A DNA stretch of 44,475 bases from Candidatus Omnitrophica bacterium UBA6233 (lineage in GTDB: Bacteria; Omnitrophota; Gorgyraeia; Gygaellales; Profunditerraquicolaceae). Positions within the stretch are counted from its first letter, which is position 1. Each line of letters opens with the position of its first letter. Positions 22,217 through 31,478 of the stretch are shown here, piece by piece. The notes beneath the pieces were generated by a model that saw nothing but the letters and a program-made list of their open reading frames with translations, was not told the origin of the DNA and made no database searches. The DNA is taken from contig DJWJ01000021.1 in the NCBI GenBank assembly GCA_002440965.1, forward strand, positions 1 through 44,475, given 5' to 3'. The translations under genes were made by a program, and so were the position numbers.

Positions 22217-23905
22217 CTACCTAAAGAATATATCCTTGGCCTCTAAGATTATCGAAGAATTATCCTGCCAGTTATCTAGGCGCAGGGTATAAACTATATC
22301 TACGGTTTTAGCCTCAATAAGATTAGCGCACAAAGACTCCATCCCAAAACCAATCACTTGAACTGAAATTGCCCCATCAGTAACCCAGAATTTCAAAGTT
22401 TGGCGAGCTAGTTTTTGAGGCTCGCCTTTTAATTTAAGGCCGCGAGTATAAAAAAGCGGCTCCGGATTAGCCGTTCCAAAAGGTTCCAATTTCTCCAGTT
22501 CTTCAGCCAGACTTTCAGTTAAATCCGCTAAACTCAATTCCATATCAATATCCAAACCCGGCAAAAGATCTTCCAGAGACATTTTTTCATGCGCCAATTT
22601 ATTGATGCTATCCCGAAAATCCTTTATGCTGTCACGGCTAATCGTAAGTCCGGCGGCATGAGCATGGCCCCCAAAAGCCTCCAAGAACTGCCGGCAAGCG
22701 CCAAGCGCCTGAAATAAATGAAAATTCCTTATGGATCGTCCTGAGCCTTTGCAAATTTTCTCATTCAATGAAATTACGATTGCCGGCCGGTAGAATCTAT
22801 CCGCTAATTTCGCCGCGACTATCCCCAAAACCCCCTGATGCCAATCTTCTTTAGCCACAACAATGACTTTATGCTCTTTAAAATTCACTTCCTTATTGAT
22901 AATATCCTGCGCTTCCTCCATAATCTTGCTTTCTATTTTCTGGCGAGCGCGATTATGCTGTTCCAAGATACTAGCTAACGCTTGCGCCTCCTTTAAATCC
23001 GAGCTCAATAAAAGATTTAAGGAAGCTTCGGCTGAACCCATTCTGCCGGAAGCATTTATTCGCGGCGCCAGAATGAAACTTACCGAAGTAGAAGTAAATG
23101 TTTTATTTCTTATTCCGGCTCCTTCGATCAAAGCCCTTAAACCCGGCCTCTTGGTTTTAGAAAGCCGGGACAAACCTTCTTTGGCAATTACACGGTTCTC
23201 TCCGGTTAAAGCAACAACATCAGCCACAGTGCCTAAAGCTACTAAATCCAATTCATCAAGCAACTTTGAGTTGGTTAACCCCTGACAAAGCTTATAGACA
23301 ACACCTACTCCCGCTAACTCCCGGAATTTGTAACCAGAATCCTTAATTTTAGGGTCAATTATACTTATAGCCGCTGGCAAATCACTGCTTTGCGGCTCAT
23401 GATGATCAGTAATAATAGTATCGATACTATTCCGTCTTAACTCCTCTATTTCCCTGTGATTAGCTATACCGCAATCAACAGTAATCAAAAGTTTTATATT
23501 TCTTTCTTTGGCGGTTCGGGCAATGCTTTTAGTCAAGCCGTATCCATCGTTTATCCTATGGGGGATATAATGAATTGTGTCAACTCCTGTTTTTTGCAGG
23601 CACTGCTTAAGAAGAACCACGCTGGTTAAGCCGTCGACATCGTAGTCGCCAAAAATCATAACTTTTTCTTTCTTGTCTTTAGCTTTTTTGATGCGCGTAA
23701 CGGCATTTTGCATCGCATGAAAAAGAAACGGATTAAGCAAATGCTCCGTTTTTACATCGATAAATCTTGCGGCTTCCGCAATATCCGTAATCCCGCGGTT
23801 AATTAAAACCTGGGCTAGGATTTTAGAAATTTTAAGTTCTTGACTTAAGGTGTTTTGAAGTTGGTTTTGGAGAGAAGCGATTCGTAAAATCTTGTGAGAA
23901 TGCAT
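22217..23905 (-). CDS. recJ: Single-stranded-DNA-specific exonuclease RecJ
   Basis: 562 residues. DHH-family motifs: FGDYDVDGLTSVVLL near 85, VDCGI and TDHHEPQ near 140-165, and APRINASGRMGSAEASLNLL near 280. The DHHA1 domain has KGSGRSIRNFHLF and GGHAHAAGLTI near 390-415. It degrades single-stranded DNA 5'-3' in recombination and mismatch repair. The start lies 3 bases beyond the argS stop; no clear Shine-Dalgarno sequence, so coupling to argS is likely. Confidence 0.95.
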   Translation of the reverse strand: MHSHKILRIASLQNQLQNTLSQELKISKILAQVLINRGITDIAEAARFIDVKTEHLLNPFLFHAMQNAVTRIKKAKDKKEKVMIFGDYDVDGLTSVVLLKQCLQKTGVDTIHYIPHRINDGYGLTKSIARTAKERNIKLLITVDCGIANHREIEELRRNSIDTIITDHHEPQSSDLPAAISIIDPKIKDSGYKFRELAGVGVVYKLCQGLTNSKLLDELDLVALGTVADVVALTGENRVIAKEGLSRLSKTKRPGLRALIEGAGIRNKTFTSTSVSFILAPRINASGRMGSAEASLNLLLSSDLKEAQALASILEQHNRARQKIESKIMEEAQDIINKEVNFKEHKVIVVAKEDWHQGVLGIVAAKLADRFYRPAIVISLNEKICKGSGRSIRNFHLFQALGACRQFLEAFGGHAHAAGLTISRDSIKDFRDSINKLAHEKMSLEDLLPGLDIDMELSLADLTESLAEELEKLEPFGTANPEPLFYTRGLKLKGEPQKLARQTLKFWVTDGAISVQVIGFGMESLCANLIEAKTVDIVYTLRLDNWQDNSSIILEAKDIFFR

Positions 23906-23908
23906 AAA

Positions 23909-25549
23909 TCACATCTTTTCGGGTTTGGAAATACCCAATAGATCCAAGCCACAGGCAATAACTATTCTTACTCCTTCAATTAAAGCAAGCCGGCTTTGCG
24001 TGAGCGCGGCATCCTCGGTTAAAACCCGGTGCAAGTCGTAAAACTTATGAAAGGACTCAGAGAGTTCCTGCAGATAAACAGTAATCATATAAGGATCTTG
24101 GGCCTTAAGGCAAATTTCCAGCATACAGGAAAACTGCAGCATTTTCTTGATCAGATTCACCTCTTCTTTTTCCTTTAACAGGGATAAATCTGCCGTATCT
24201 TTATTTAATTTTACAGGGCTTGAACGCAGGATACTCCAAATACGGGCATAGGCATACTGCACATAATAAACCGGATTCTCGGAAGTTTGTTTCTTGGCTA
24301 CTTCCAAATCAAAATCCAAGTGGCTGGCAGTCCGGCGCATGAGAAAAAAGAATCTTGCTGCGTCTTTTCCCACTTCATCCAAAACTTCTCTTAAGGTAAT
24401 ATATTCGCCGCGGCGGGTAGACATCTGCACCAGGGCTCCCCCCCTAAAAATCGTAGCCAACTGCACAATAACTATCGATAACGAGGCAGGATCCCTCCCG
24501 AATGCCTCAACCGACGCTTTAAGCCTATTGATGTAACCGTGATGATCCGGGCCCCAAAGATTAATCAGCCATTTAAAACCGCGTTTATATTTATCGTCAT
24601 GATAGGCGATATCCGGGGCTAAATAGGTATAGGAACCATCACTTTTTATAACTACTCTGTCCTTATCATCGCCAAAATCGGTGGATTTGAACCAAAGCGC
24701 GCCATCCTGCTCGTAAAGAAATCCTTTTTCTTTCAAAAACTCAAACGCCTTTTTGATCTTATCGCTTTTACCCAATTCTTTCTGTGAATACCAAGAGTCG
24801 AATTTAACCCCAAAATCATCCAGCTCTTTACGGATTATATCCAAAATATAATTTCCCGCAAAATCCCCTAAATCCTGCGGTTTTATGTTTTTTTGCTTGG
24901 CAACTTTAGCTATTTCGTAAATATAATCGCCTTGATAGTAATTTTCCGGAAACTCGATTTTCTCGCCATCAAGCTCTTTCATCCTTAGCGCTACGGAAGA
25001 ACCGAGAATATTTATCTGATTACCCTCATCATTAAGATAATATTCTCTTTTGACCTTAAAACCCAAAAAATCCAGAATATTGGCTAAACAATCGCCAACT
25101 GCTGCCTGCCGGGCGTGGGCGACCGACAAAGAACCCGTGGGATTCGCACTGACAAACTCGATTAATACAGGCTCATCTTCACCTATATTAACCCAAAGAG
25201 CATCGGTTTCTTTATTTAGAATATTGTGCAATTGTTCGCGTAAATAAGTTTCGCTTAAATAAAAATTTATGAAGCCGGCGCCTTCGACTTTAATTTCTTT
25301 TATATATTCACTTAAAGAAAGCTTTCGCGCTTCTTTTTCTATAATTCCAATTAGATTAGCAGCTATATCGCGGGGAGGTCTTTTTAGGGCGTTGCTTAAA
25401 CGCATAGCGATATTTGTGGAAAAATCTCCGAAGCGGTTATCTGCCGGAATATCCAGATAAAGAGCCTCATTTGATGAATCATTCAAACCTGATTCCTTCA
25501 AAGACAGCTTCACCAGCTTAATTATTTGTTCCTGAATGTTTTCTTTCAT
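23909..25549 (-). CDS. argS: Arginyl-tRNA synthetase
   Basis: 546 residues, class Ia. N-terminal Add-1 domain (1-110), then EFVSANPTGSLSVAHARQAAVGD with the HIGH-type HARQ site near 135. MSTRRGEYITL stands at the KMSKS loop and lacks the canonical lysines, as in many ArgRS. A C-terminal DALR anticodon domain starts at about 425. The start is one base past the rsfS stop, so the genes are tightly coupled. Confidence 0.95.
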   Translation of the reverse strand: MKENIQEQIIKLVKLSLKESGLNDSSNEALYLDIPADNRFGDFSTNIAMRLSNALKRPPRDIAANLIGIIEKEARKLSLSEYIKEIKVEGAGFINFYLSETYLREQLHNILNKETDALWVNIGEDEPVLIEFVSANPTGSLSVAHARQAAVGDCLANILDFLGFKVKREYYLNDEGNQINILGSSVALRMKELDGEKIEFPENYYQGDYIYEIAKVAKQKNIKPQDLGDFAGNYILDIIRKELDDFGVKFDSWYSQKELGKSDKIKKAFEFLKEKGFLYEQDGALWFKSTDFGDDKDRVVIKSDGSYTYLAPDIAYHDDKYKRGFKWLINLWGPDHHGYINRLKASVEAFGRDPASLSIVIVQLATIFRGGALVQMSTRRGEYITLREVLDEVGKDAARFFFLMRRTASHLDFDLEVAKKQTSENPVYYVQYAYARIWSILRSSPVKLNKDTADLSLLKEKEEVNLIKKMLQFSCMLEICLKAQDPYMITVYLQELSESFHKFYDLHRVLTEDAALTQSRLALIEGVRIVIACGLDLLGISKPEKM

Positions 25550-25550
25550 T

Positions 25551-25907
25551 TTAATGAGGCTTGCGTGGGAGGGCTACTTTTTTTGCGTCAGACCAGAGGC
25601 GTTCTAAAGCGTAAAACTCACGAACCGGTTTATAAAATACATGCGCGATTACCGAAACAAAATCCAAAGCTACCCATCCTGATTCGTCGTTACTGGAAAG
25701 CTTGGAAAGCGATTTGATGTCTTCCTGCGCCAAATCATCTTCTATGCCACGGGCAATGGCATTTACCTGCCGCAAACTAGTGCCGCTGACTATAACAAAA
25801 TAATCGCAGAAGGAAGCAACCTTACGCATATCCAAGATCACCACCTTCTGCGCTTTTTTAGACTTTGCAGCTACTGCGATACGTTGAGCTAACTTTCTTG
25901 TGTCTAT
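25551..25907 (-). CDS. rsfS: Ribosomal silencing factor RsfS, apparent ATA start
   Basis: RsfS (Iojap) binds L14 and blocks subunit joining under starvation. The core is clear: VVILDMRKVASFCDYFVIVSGTS, then GWVALDFVSVIAHVF and ALERLWSDA. The first ATG/GTG/TTG in frame is a GTG at 25844, which would remove the first family helix. The frame continues upstream with DTRKLAQRIAVAAKSKKAQK, which matches the usual RsfS N-terminus (M-D-S-K-E-L-A...), and the codon at the Met position is ATA (25907-25905). AGAGG (25920-25916) stands 8 bases before it, and a stop at 25925-25923 excludes an earlier start. From ATA the protein has 118 residues; from GTG 97. Confidence 0.85.
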   Translation of the reverse strand: MDTRKLAQRIAVAAKSKKAQKVVILDMRKVASFCDYFVIVSGTSLRQVNAIARGIEDDLAQEDIKSLSKLSSNDESGWVALDFVSVIAHVFYKPVREFYALERLWSDAKKVALPRKPH

Positions 25908-25935
25908 TGCTAAAACCTCTTTTTATTTAGTGCGG

Positions 25936-26082
25936 TTATTTACCTAAAATCTTATACATTCCTGTGCCGCAAGTTGTGCACTTTCCCTTCATTGCGTTAC
26001 GGCCATTCTTCATAGTGACTTTCTGTTCATCTTTCATCTCTTTTTTGGATTTACATTTCACACAATAACCTTTTTCCGCCAT
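25936..26082 (-). CDS. DUF5679-type zinc-ribbon peptide, 48 residues
   Basis: 48 residues: MAEKGYCVKCKSKKEMKD, then VTMKNGRNAMKGKCTTCGTG and a short tail. Two CxxC knuckles (C7/C10 and C35/C38) make a zinc ribbon of the pattern I know as DUF5679; function unknown. The ATG at 26082 follows AAGGAGG. It has its own consensus-like promoter (26120-26147) and ends 29 bases before the rsfS ATA codon, so rsfS, argS and recJ may be read from the same promoter. Confidence 0.88.
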   Translation of the reverse strand: MAEKGYCVKCKSKKEMKDEQKVTMKNGRNAMKGKCTTCGTGMYKILGK

Positions 26083-26119
26083 TTCTTCCTCCTTGTTAGT
26101 GGAACCTGCTGTTGTTCTA

Positions 26120-26147
26120 ATTATACAACTTCTGACTCAAAGGTCAA
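26120..26147 (-). promoter_or_regulatory. Promoter of the DUF5679-rsfS-argS-recJ unit
   Basis: Minus strand TTGACC (26147-26142), 16-base spacer, TATAAT (26125-26120). The start at about 26113 leaves a leader of about 30 bases with AAGGAGG. Confidence 0.75.
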
Positions 26148-26150
26148 TTT

Positions 26151-27161
26151 TTATTTACGCAATTGCCCGGAGGTGTGTTTTTCTTCAATTTCTCCGACAA
26201 TTTCCTCAATCAGGTCTTCCAGCGTAACAAGCCCGAGCGTCTTATTAGCGCCGTCTAAAACAATGGCAATCTGGATCTTGTCAGATTGAAACTTCCTTAA
26301 AAGTTCATTTACCCGCATATTTTCCGGGACATAATACGCCTGATGCACTAAATCTTGCAAAAGAAATAATCCTTTATCCCTCAGAATATAAAGCAGATCT
26401 CGGGCATAAATTACCCCTACGATATTGTCAATAATTCCGTTATATACAGGAAGCCGGGCATGCCCTTCTTCTGCGAATATATTCAACAACTCTTCCGGAC
26501 TGATATTGATATTTACCGCTACCATCTTGTCTTTCGTAACCATTACATCTTTTACTTTTGTATCCCCGAATTCAAAGATACGGTGCAGCATCTTCCTCTC
26601 TTCATCGCTTAATACACCCTCTTCTTTCCCTACTTCAATCATAACTCTCAATTCTTCTTCGGTAATCAGAGGCAGCCTCTTTTGGGGCTCAAGATTCAAT
26701 ACCCTAAGTATAAAATTACTGATAACTATGAAGAAGCTAATAACAGGATTCAATACTTTAATCAATACTCCCATAAACGGCCCAACCGCAAGAGCAAACC
26801 TTTCCGTATGCTTTGTTGCCAATATTTTAGGGGTTATTTCACAGAATATGAGGACAAAAAAAGTTGTAAAAAAGGTGGCCAGAGCCGTGCCCCAGCTAAA
26901 GCCAAATACAGGTATGCAAATCGCCGTTATAATCGCGGACATCGCGGTATTCACAAAATTATTTCCCACAAGGATAGCGGCGATAAATCTATCCATCTTG
27001 ACGGTCAGAGTTTGAATATCCTTGGCCCTTTTTATACCTTTAGAAACCATATGGCGCAGTCGGATCTTGCTTAGGGCTATAACCGAAGTCTCGGATATGG
27101 CAAAGAAAAAAGAGAAAGCGGCCAAAATCAAAAATAAAACTATTGTGCCTACGATTCCCAT
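26151..27161 (-). CDS. CNNM/CorC-family membrane protein with CBS pair
   Basis: 336 residues. The N-terminal CNNM transmembrane domain (1-165) starts with three to four helices and has the ISETSVIALSKIRLRHM and CEITPKILATKH signatures. A CBS pair follows (about 195-320; VKDVMVTKDKMVAV, HARLPVYNGIIDNIVGVIYARDLL, GLVTLEDLIEEIVGEIEEKH). The C-terminal CorC/HlyC transporter-associated domain found in longer relatives is missing. Often annotated hemolysin; more likely a Mg2+ or other divalent cation efflux or regulator protein. Starts 4 bases after the M16 peptidase stop. Confidence 0.9.
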   Translation of the reverse strand: MGIVGTIVLFLILAAFSFFFAISETSVIALSKIRLRHMVSKGIKRAKDIQTLTVKMDRFIAAILVGNNFVNTAMSAIITAICIPVFGFSWGTALATFFTTFFVLIFCEITPKILATKHTERFALAVGPFMGVLIKVLNPVISFFIVISNFILRVLNLEPQKRLPLITEEELRVMIEVGKEEGVLSDEERKMLHRIFEFGDTKVKDVMVTKDKMVAVNINISPEELLNIFAEEGHARLPVYNGIIDNIVGVIYARDLLYILRDKGLFLLQDLVHQAYYVPENMRVNELLRKFQSDKIQIAIVLDGANKTLGLVTLEDLIEEIVGEIEEKHTSGQLRK

Positions 27162-27164
27162 TCC

Positions 27165-28436
27165 CTACTCTATTTGGCAAAGAGACAAACGTATCTTCTC
27201 TTCCATCCCTTTTAATGGACCGATAAGACTTAAATTGATATTTTTAGTATTAAATATCTTGCGCGCGGTTTTACGTATAGCTGTTTTATCCACAGAGTTG
27301 ACTTCAGCAATAATCTCCTCCAAAGAAAAGGTTTTGTCCGCCAAAAGAGTGCTTTCCCCGATCCAAAGCATATACTCCAGAGTATCCTCCAGCGCCAGCT
27401 TGAGTTGGCCAATATAAAACTCCTTGGCGCGCTTAAGTTCGGCGTCGGTTACCATATTTCCTTTAATCTTATTTAACTCATTTAAAATCAATTTGATCGA
27501 TTCAAAAACCTTACTATTATCAATTCCGGCATGCACGATAAAAGCGCCCGTATCCTGGAAACGCTTAATGATTGTCCCTATTTCATAGGCTAGCCCGCGC
27601 TTCTCCCTCAACTCATTAAAAAGCCGGCTGGACATATTCGCTCCCAATATTACATGGAGGAGGCCCTGAGCGTGCTTCAATGGATGGTCTCTCTTAAAAC
27701 TTTTAAAACCTAAGGCCATATGGGTTTGCTCGGTGTCCTTAAGAAAGACTTTTAAACGTGGCTCCCCTTGCGCTTCCTTTACCGCAAGAAAAATATTGGT
27801 TTTTTTCCGCTTAAAACCGGAGAATATTTCTTTTACGGCGTGTTCTAATTTACCATAATCAAGATTACCACAGGCGCTCACCACGATATTAGAAGCAGTA
27901 TAATGTTTTTGCCGAAAATCCGATAACTGCTTACGGCCAATATTGTTCACGGATTCAACTGTGCCGATTATCGGTTCTCCCAGAGGCTGATCCGGCCAAA
28001 GCAATTCATCCAACAGCTCATATACATAACTTTGAGGAAGATCCCGATACATCTTCAGCTCTTCCAGGATAACCGTTTTTTCCTTTTCAATTTCAGTGGA
28101 AGGCAAGGTGGGATTTATCACCATATCCGATAAAATCCCTAAACCGGTATTTATATGGGCAGCAGGAACCTTAACCAGATAACAAGTGGATTCCTCGGAA
28201 GTAAAACCGTTCAACGAACCGCCTATTCCCTCAATTGACTCCTTAAGTTTACGGCAGGAGTATTTTTTTGTGCCTTTAAATAAAAGGTGCTCTAAAAAGT
28301 GTGCAATACCCTTATTGCCCGGCTTCTCATACCTGCCTCCCACATTTATCCATATGCCAAGCGCTACTGACTCGCGGCTAGGCATACTATGGCTGATAAT
28401 TTTTAAACCATTATTTAATACGGTCTTTTTATACAT
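27165..28436 (-). CDS. M16 family zinc metallopeptidase
   Basis: 423 residues, the length of PqqL/MPP-like single-unit members. The inverted zinc motif HFLEH (GIAHFLEHLLFKGT near residue 41) is followed by the third ligand region EKTVILEELKMYRDLP about 75 residues later. The second, inactive lobe (about 220-420) includes QTHMALGFKSF and RGLAYEIGTII. Catalytic residues are complete. It may process small peptides or signal sequences. Last-but-one gene of the trp operon; an IR element separates it from trpA. Confidence 0.93.
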   Translation of the reverse strand: MYKKTVLNNGLKIISHSMPSRESVALGIWINVGGRYEKPGNKGIAHFLEHLLFKGTKKYSCRKLKESIEGIGGSLNGFTSEESTCYLVKVPAAHINTGLGILSDMVINPTLPSTEIEKEKTVILEELKMYRDLPQSYVYELLDELLWPDQPLGEPIIGTVESVNNIGRKQLSDFRQKHYTASNIVVSACGNLDYGKLEHAVKEIFSGFKRKKTNIFLAVKEAQGEPRLKVFLKDTEQTHMALGFKSFKRDHPLKHAQGLLHVILGANMSSRLFNELREKRGLAYEIGTIIKRFQDTGAFIVHAGIDNSKVFESIKLILNELNKIKGNMVTDAELKRAKEFYIGQLKLALEDTLEYMLWIGESTLLADKTFSLEEIIAEVNSVDKTAIRKTARKIFNTKNINLSLIGPLKGMEEKIRLSLCQIE

Positions 28437-28444
28437 ATCCTTTT

Positions 28445-28576
28445 AATGTCAAATGACGAAGCTCAAAATTCAAAATAAACTTAAATGTAAAATTTTAAAT
28501 GACAAAACCTTTGTTTTGATATTTGTCATTTTGATTTTAGATTTATTTTGTGCTTTGGATTTTGTCATTTGTAATT
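28445..28576 (-). repeat. AT-rich inverted-repeat element, copy 2
   Basis: Same family as 7065-7197. It fills nearly the entire trpA-peptidase gap, starting at the trpA stop codon and ending just before the AAAAGGAT Shine-Dalgarno sequence of the peptidase gene. The most diverged of the five copies, with an AATTACAAATGACAAAATCC arm. Confidence 0.88.
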
Positions 28577-29364
28577 TAACCTGCCTTCAGCCTTTTTACA
28601 AAATCACTCACCTTCTTTACTAAATTAGCTGAACCTAGGTTCTCTTTTATCTTTTTCACAATAGCGCTTCCGATAATAACTCCGTCGCTAAAACTCCGGA
28701 TTTCCCGGGCTTGACCGGGAGTTGACACTCCAAAGCCCACGCAAACCGGCTTTCTGGTATATTGCTTAATCAGGTTAATGTTTTTACGGATATCTCCGGA
28801 GAGTTCCCTACGCTCACCCGTAACGCCGGTTAAAGAAATATAATAAATGAATCCGCTGGAAACTTTCGAGACAAGCTTTATTCTTTTTACGCTGCTGGTC
28901 GGAGAAAGAAAAAATATTGTGTCTAACCCCGCTGTCTTAGCCGCCTGAACAAAACTCTTTCCCTCTTCCGGAGGAAGATCCGGAACAATCAAGCCATCCA
29001 CTCCGGACTCTTTAGCCTTAGTTATAAATTGTTTTTCCGGAAAACAAAATATAGGGTTGTAATAAGTCATAAGGCAAACTGGCATATTCACATCTTTACG
29101 CGCCTTCTTAACCAATTTCAATATATCAACTAGATGCGTATTCTTCCTAAGGGCTTCCTGGGAAGCCTCCTGAATCACCGGACCATCAGCCATAGGATCG
29201 GAAAAAGGAACGCCTAACTCCAAAATATCCACTCCGATTCTATCAAGTTCATAGATAAGCTTTTCAGTTACGCTTAGGCTTGGAAAACCCGCGGTGACAA
29301 AAGCAATAAAAGCCTTCTTGTTGATTTTCTTTAATTCCTTAAATTTCCTATCGATACGGCTCAT
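28576..29364 (-). CDS. trpA: Tryptophan synthase alpha subunit
   Basis: 262 residues, TIM barrel. The catalytic Glu lies in DILELGVPFSDP near residue 49 and the Asp in DPMADGP near 60. The phosphate-binding VGFGVSTPGQA and GVIIGSAIV are present near 210-235. It cleaves indole-3-glycerol phosphate to indole and glyceraldehyde 3-phosphate for channelling to TrpB. Start overlaps the trpB stop by 4 bases. Confidence 0.97.
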   Translation of the reverse strand: MSRIDRKFKELKKINKKAFIAFVTAGFPSLSVTEKLIYELDRIGVDILELGVPFSDPMADGPVIQEASQEALRKNTHLVDILKLVKKARKDVNMPVCLMTYYNPIFCFPEKQFITKAKESGVDGLIVPDLPPEEGKSFVQAAKTAGLDTIFFLSPTSSVKRIKLVSKVSSGFIYYISLTGVTGERRELSGDIRKNINLIKQYTRKPVCVGFGVSTPGQAREIRSFSDGVIIGSAIVKKIKENLGSANLVKKVSDFVKRLKAG

Positions 29365-30545
29365 ATTTTACCCTTGGTAACTATTCCCAAATCCTTATCT
29401 CCCCTGCCGGAAAGACAAACTACAACAGTTGATTTCCTGTTGATTTTTCCCGCTAATTTCTTTAAGTACGCAATAGCGTGAGATGATTCTAAAGCCGGGA
29501 TTATTCCTTCTAGTTTAGAGAGCAAGTTAAATCCTTCCAAGGCTTCTTTATCATTTACTGAAACATATTGGGCCCGTCCGATTTTTTTGTAATAAGCGTG
29601 TTCCGGACCAACACCCGGATAATCGAGCCCGGCGGATATTGAATGGGTAAGATTCACCTGGCCGAATCTATCCTCAAGGAGTCCCGATTTTGATCCGTGC
29701 AGGACGCCAATATCTCCTTTTACTAAAGTAGCGGCGTGATTGCCGGCAGACAGACTTTTACCTCCTGCCTCTACCCCTACCAGCTTTACTTTTTTATCAT
29801 TAAAAAATGGGCAGAATAAACCCAACGCGTTGCTTCCTCCGCCAACACAAGCAACCAAATAATCCGGTAAATTAATCCCTTTTTTCTTGAGCTGGAGCCC
29901 GGTTTCCTTTCCGATAACCGACTGAAAATCTCTCACCAGCGCAGGATAGGGGTGCGGTCCGGCAACGGTTCCGATTATATAATGCGTATCGCGCACATTA
30001 GTTACCCAGTCGCGCAACGCTTCAGTCATCGCGTCCTTTAAAGTCTGGGAGCCGCTTTCAACCGGAATAACTTTTGCGCCCAACAACTGCATACGGAAAA
30101 CATTCGGCGCCTGCCGGAGCATATCCTCTTTCCCCATATAGATATCACACTTTAACCCAAAAAGAGCGGCAACTGTGGCAGTGGCAACGCCGTGCTGTCC
30201 GGCGCCGGTCTCAGCAATCACCCGCGGCTTTTTCATTCTCAGACAAAGAAGCGCCTGCCCTAAAGTATTATTGATTTTATGCGCGCCGGTATGCAAAAGA
30301 TCTTCCCTCTTAAGATACACCTTATCAATACCTAAATAGCTGCTCAATTTCTTGGCAAAATACAGCGGCGTTGGCCTGCCGGCATATTCATTTAAATAAT
30401 AAGTTAACTCGGCATGGAATTTTTTGTCAGACTTTGCCTTTTTATATTCCTTTTCCAGCTCGTCAAGCGCAAAAATAAGCGTTTCCGGCACAAACCTGCC
30501 GCCAAATTCCGCAAAATGCCCGAATCTATCCGGTAAATTCTTCAT
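29361..30545 (-). CDS. trpB: Tryptophan synthase beta subunit
   Basis: 394 residues, type 1 TrpB. The PLP lysine is in REDLLHTGAHKINNTLGQAL near residue 85, and GGGSNALGLF near 230 binds the PLP phosphate. The catalytic Glu lies in VAETGAGQHG. It condenses indole with serine. It begins one base after the stop of the zinc-ribbon membrane protein, which separates it from trpF. Confidence 0.97.
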   Translation of the reverse strand: MKNLPDRFGHFAEFGGRFVPETLIFALDELEKEYKKAKSDKKFHAELTYYLNEYAGRPTPLYFAKKLSSYLGIDKVYLKREDLLHTGAHKINNTLGQALLCLRMKKPRVIAETGAGQHGVATATVAALFGLKCDIYMGKEDMLRQAPNVFRMQLLGAKVIPVESGSQTLKDAMTEALRDWVTNVRDTHYIIGTVAGPHPYPALVRDFQSVIGKETGLQLKKKGINLPDYLVACVGGGSNALGLFCPFFNDKKVKLVGVEAGGKSLSAGNHAATLVKGDIGVLHGSKSGLLEDRFGQVNLTHSISAGLDYPGVGPEHAYYKKIGRAQYVSVNDKEALEGFNLLSKLEGIIPALESSHAIAYLKKLAGKINRKSTVVVCLSGRGDKDLGIVTKGKI

Positions 30546-30860
30546 TTATAAAGTAACCCTCTCCCAAAATATCTTTACGCCCTCGATTAGGTCATTCCAT
30601 ATCGGCCCTCCCAGGCTAGGAGCGGGGAACGCCTGCAGATTATGGCCTAACGGGTAAAACACTGAATAAAATATTGCCTTGATTAAAATAAAGGCTAAAG
30701 CCGCAAAAAGATTTATCAAGATTATAAACGCGATAAAACCAATCAAGCAGCCCAAAAGACAATTAACCCACTTCTTCTTTTTCTTCAAGAATTCTCCGCA
30801 ATGCTTGCATTTTAACGCTTCATCCTGAATTTCTTCGGCGCAATACGGGCATTTTTTCAT
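30546..30860 (-). CDS. Zinc-ribbon plus transmembrane protein inside the trp operon
   Basis: 104 residues. Residues 1-25 are a double zinc knuckle (KKCPYCAEEIQDEALKCKHC; C4, C7, C18, C21), then a KKKKK stretch and one long or two short hydrophobic helices (about 33-65, LLGCLIGFIAFIILINLFAAL). A polar tail ends the protein. It overlaps the trpF stop by 4 bases and ends next to the trpB start, so it is co-translated with the trp genes. Such ribbon-TM proteins occur widely with unknown roles; a link to tryptophan is not shown by the sequence. Confidence 0.82.
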   Translation of the reverse strand: MKKCPYCAEEIQDEALKCKHCGEFLKKKKKWVNCLLGCLIGFIAFIILINLFAALAFILIKAIFYSVFYPLGHNLQAFPAPSLGGPIWNDLIEGVKIFWERVTL

Positions 30861-31468
30861 CTGGTCACCTCAATAAACCTTAGAATCTTTTGATGATTCT
30901 TTTTACCGGGCCTATATTCCACGGAGCTGGAAACATCCAGCCAATCCGGATGAAGTTTATTTATAGCGCTTTTTACATTCACGCTGGTTAACCCTCCGGA
31001 CAAAAAAACCTGACCCTTTATTTTATCCGTATTCTTCAATAAATTCCAGTTAAACTTTTTTCCTGTGCCGCCGGCTTTATTCTTGGAAAAAGTATCGAAC
31101 AGATAACCAAAAACCTTGTATTTCGATATCTCTTCTAAATTAATTTCTTTGTTGACCCGAAAGGCTTTGATAACTTTGTAACCTTTGAATTTCTCGCAAT
31201 ACTTAGCTGATTCGCTGCCGTGAAATTGCAGCATATCCAGATTGCAAAGCCTGGCTATCTTTTTTACTGTTTTTTCCTTTTCATCAACAAATACACCGGC
31301 TTTGAAAATCTCTTTAGGAAGGATATATGAAATATTCCTTGCCTTTGACGGATCAATGTAACGGGGGCTTTTTTTGTAGAATACAAAACCGATGGCGTTG
31401 GCTCCGCTGAAAAAACTGGCTAACGCGTCTTCTAGATTAGTTATCCCGCATATCTTTACTTTAACCAT
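30857..31468 (-). CDS. trpF: Phosphoribosylanthranilate isomerase
   Basis: 203 residues, TIM barrel. KICGITNLEDA at the N-terminus holds the catalytic Cys (about 7), and LFDTFSKNKAGGTGKKFNW near 123-141 the catalytic Asp. FLSGGLTSVNV near 155 and DVSSSVEYRPGKKN near 176 bind phosphate. It converts N-phosphoribosylanthranilate to CdRP. Stand-alone, not fused to trpC. Confidence 0.95.
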   Translation of the reverse strand: MVKVKICGITNLEDALASFFSGANAIGFVFYKKSPRYIDPSKARNISYILPKEIFKAGVFVDEKEKTVKKIARLCNLDMLQFHGSESAKYCEKFKGYKVIKAFRVNKEINLEEISKYKVFGYLFDTFSKNKAGGTGKKFNWNLLKNTDKIKGQVFLSGGLTSVNVKSAINKLHPDWLDVSSSVEYRPGKKNHQKILRFIEVTR

Positions 31469-31478
31469 ACAAAAACCA

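Noticed and set aside
26425..27074. Plus-strand open frames opposite the CNNM/CBS gene
   Set aside because: Low-complexity translations with no recognisable motif; the minus-strand gene has all expected motifs.
28445..28576. Intrinsic terminator after trpA
   Set aside because: The long AT-rich hairpin lacks a GC-rich stem and a T-tract; it belongs to the dispersed IR family.
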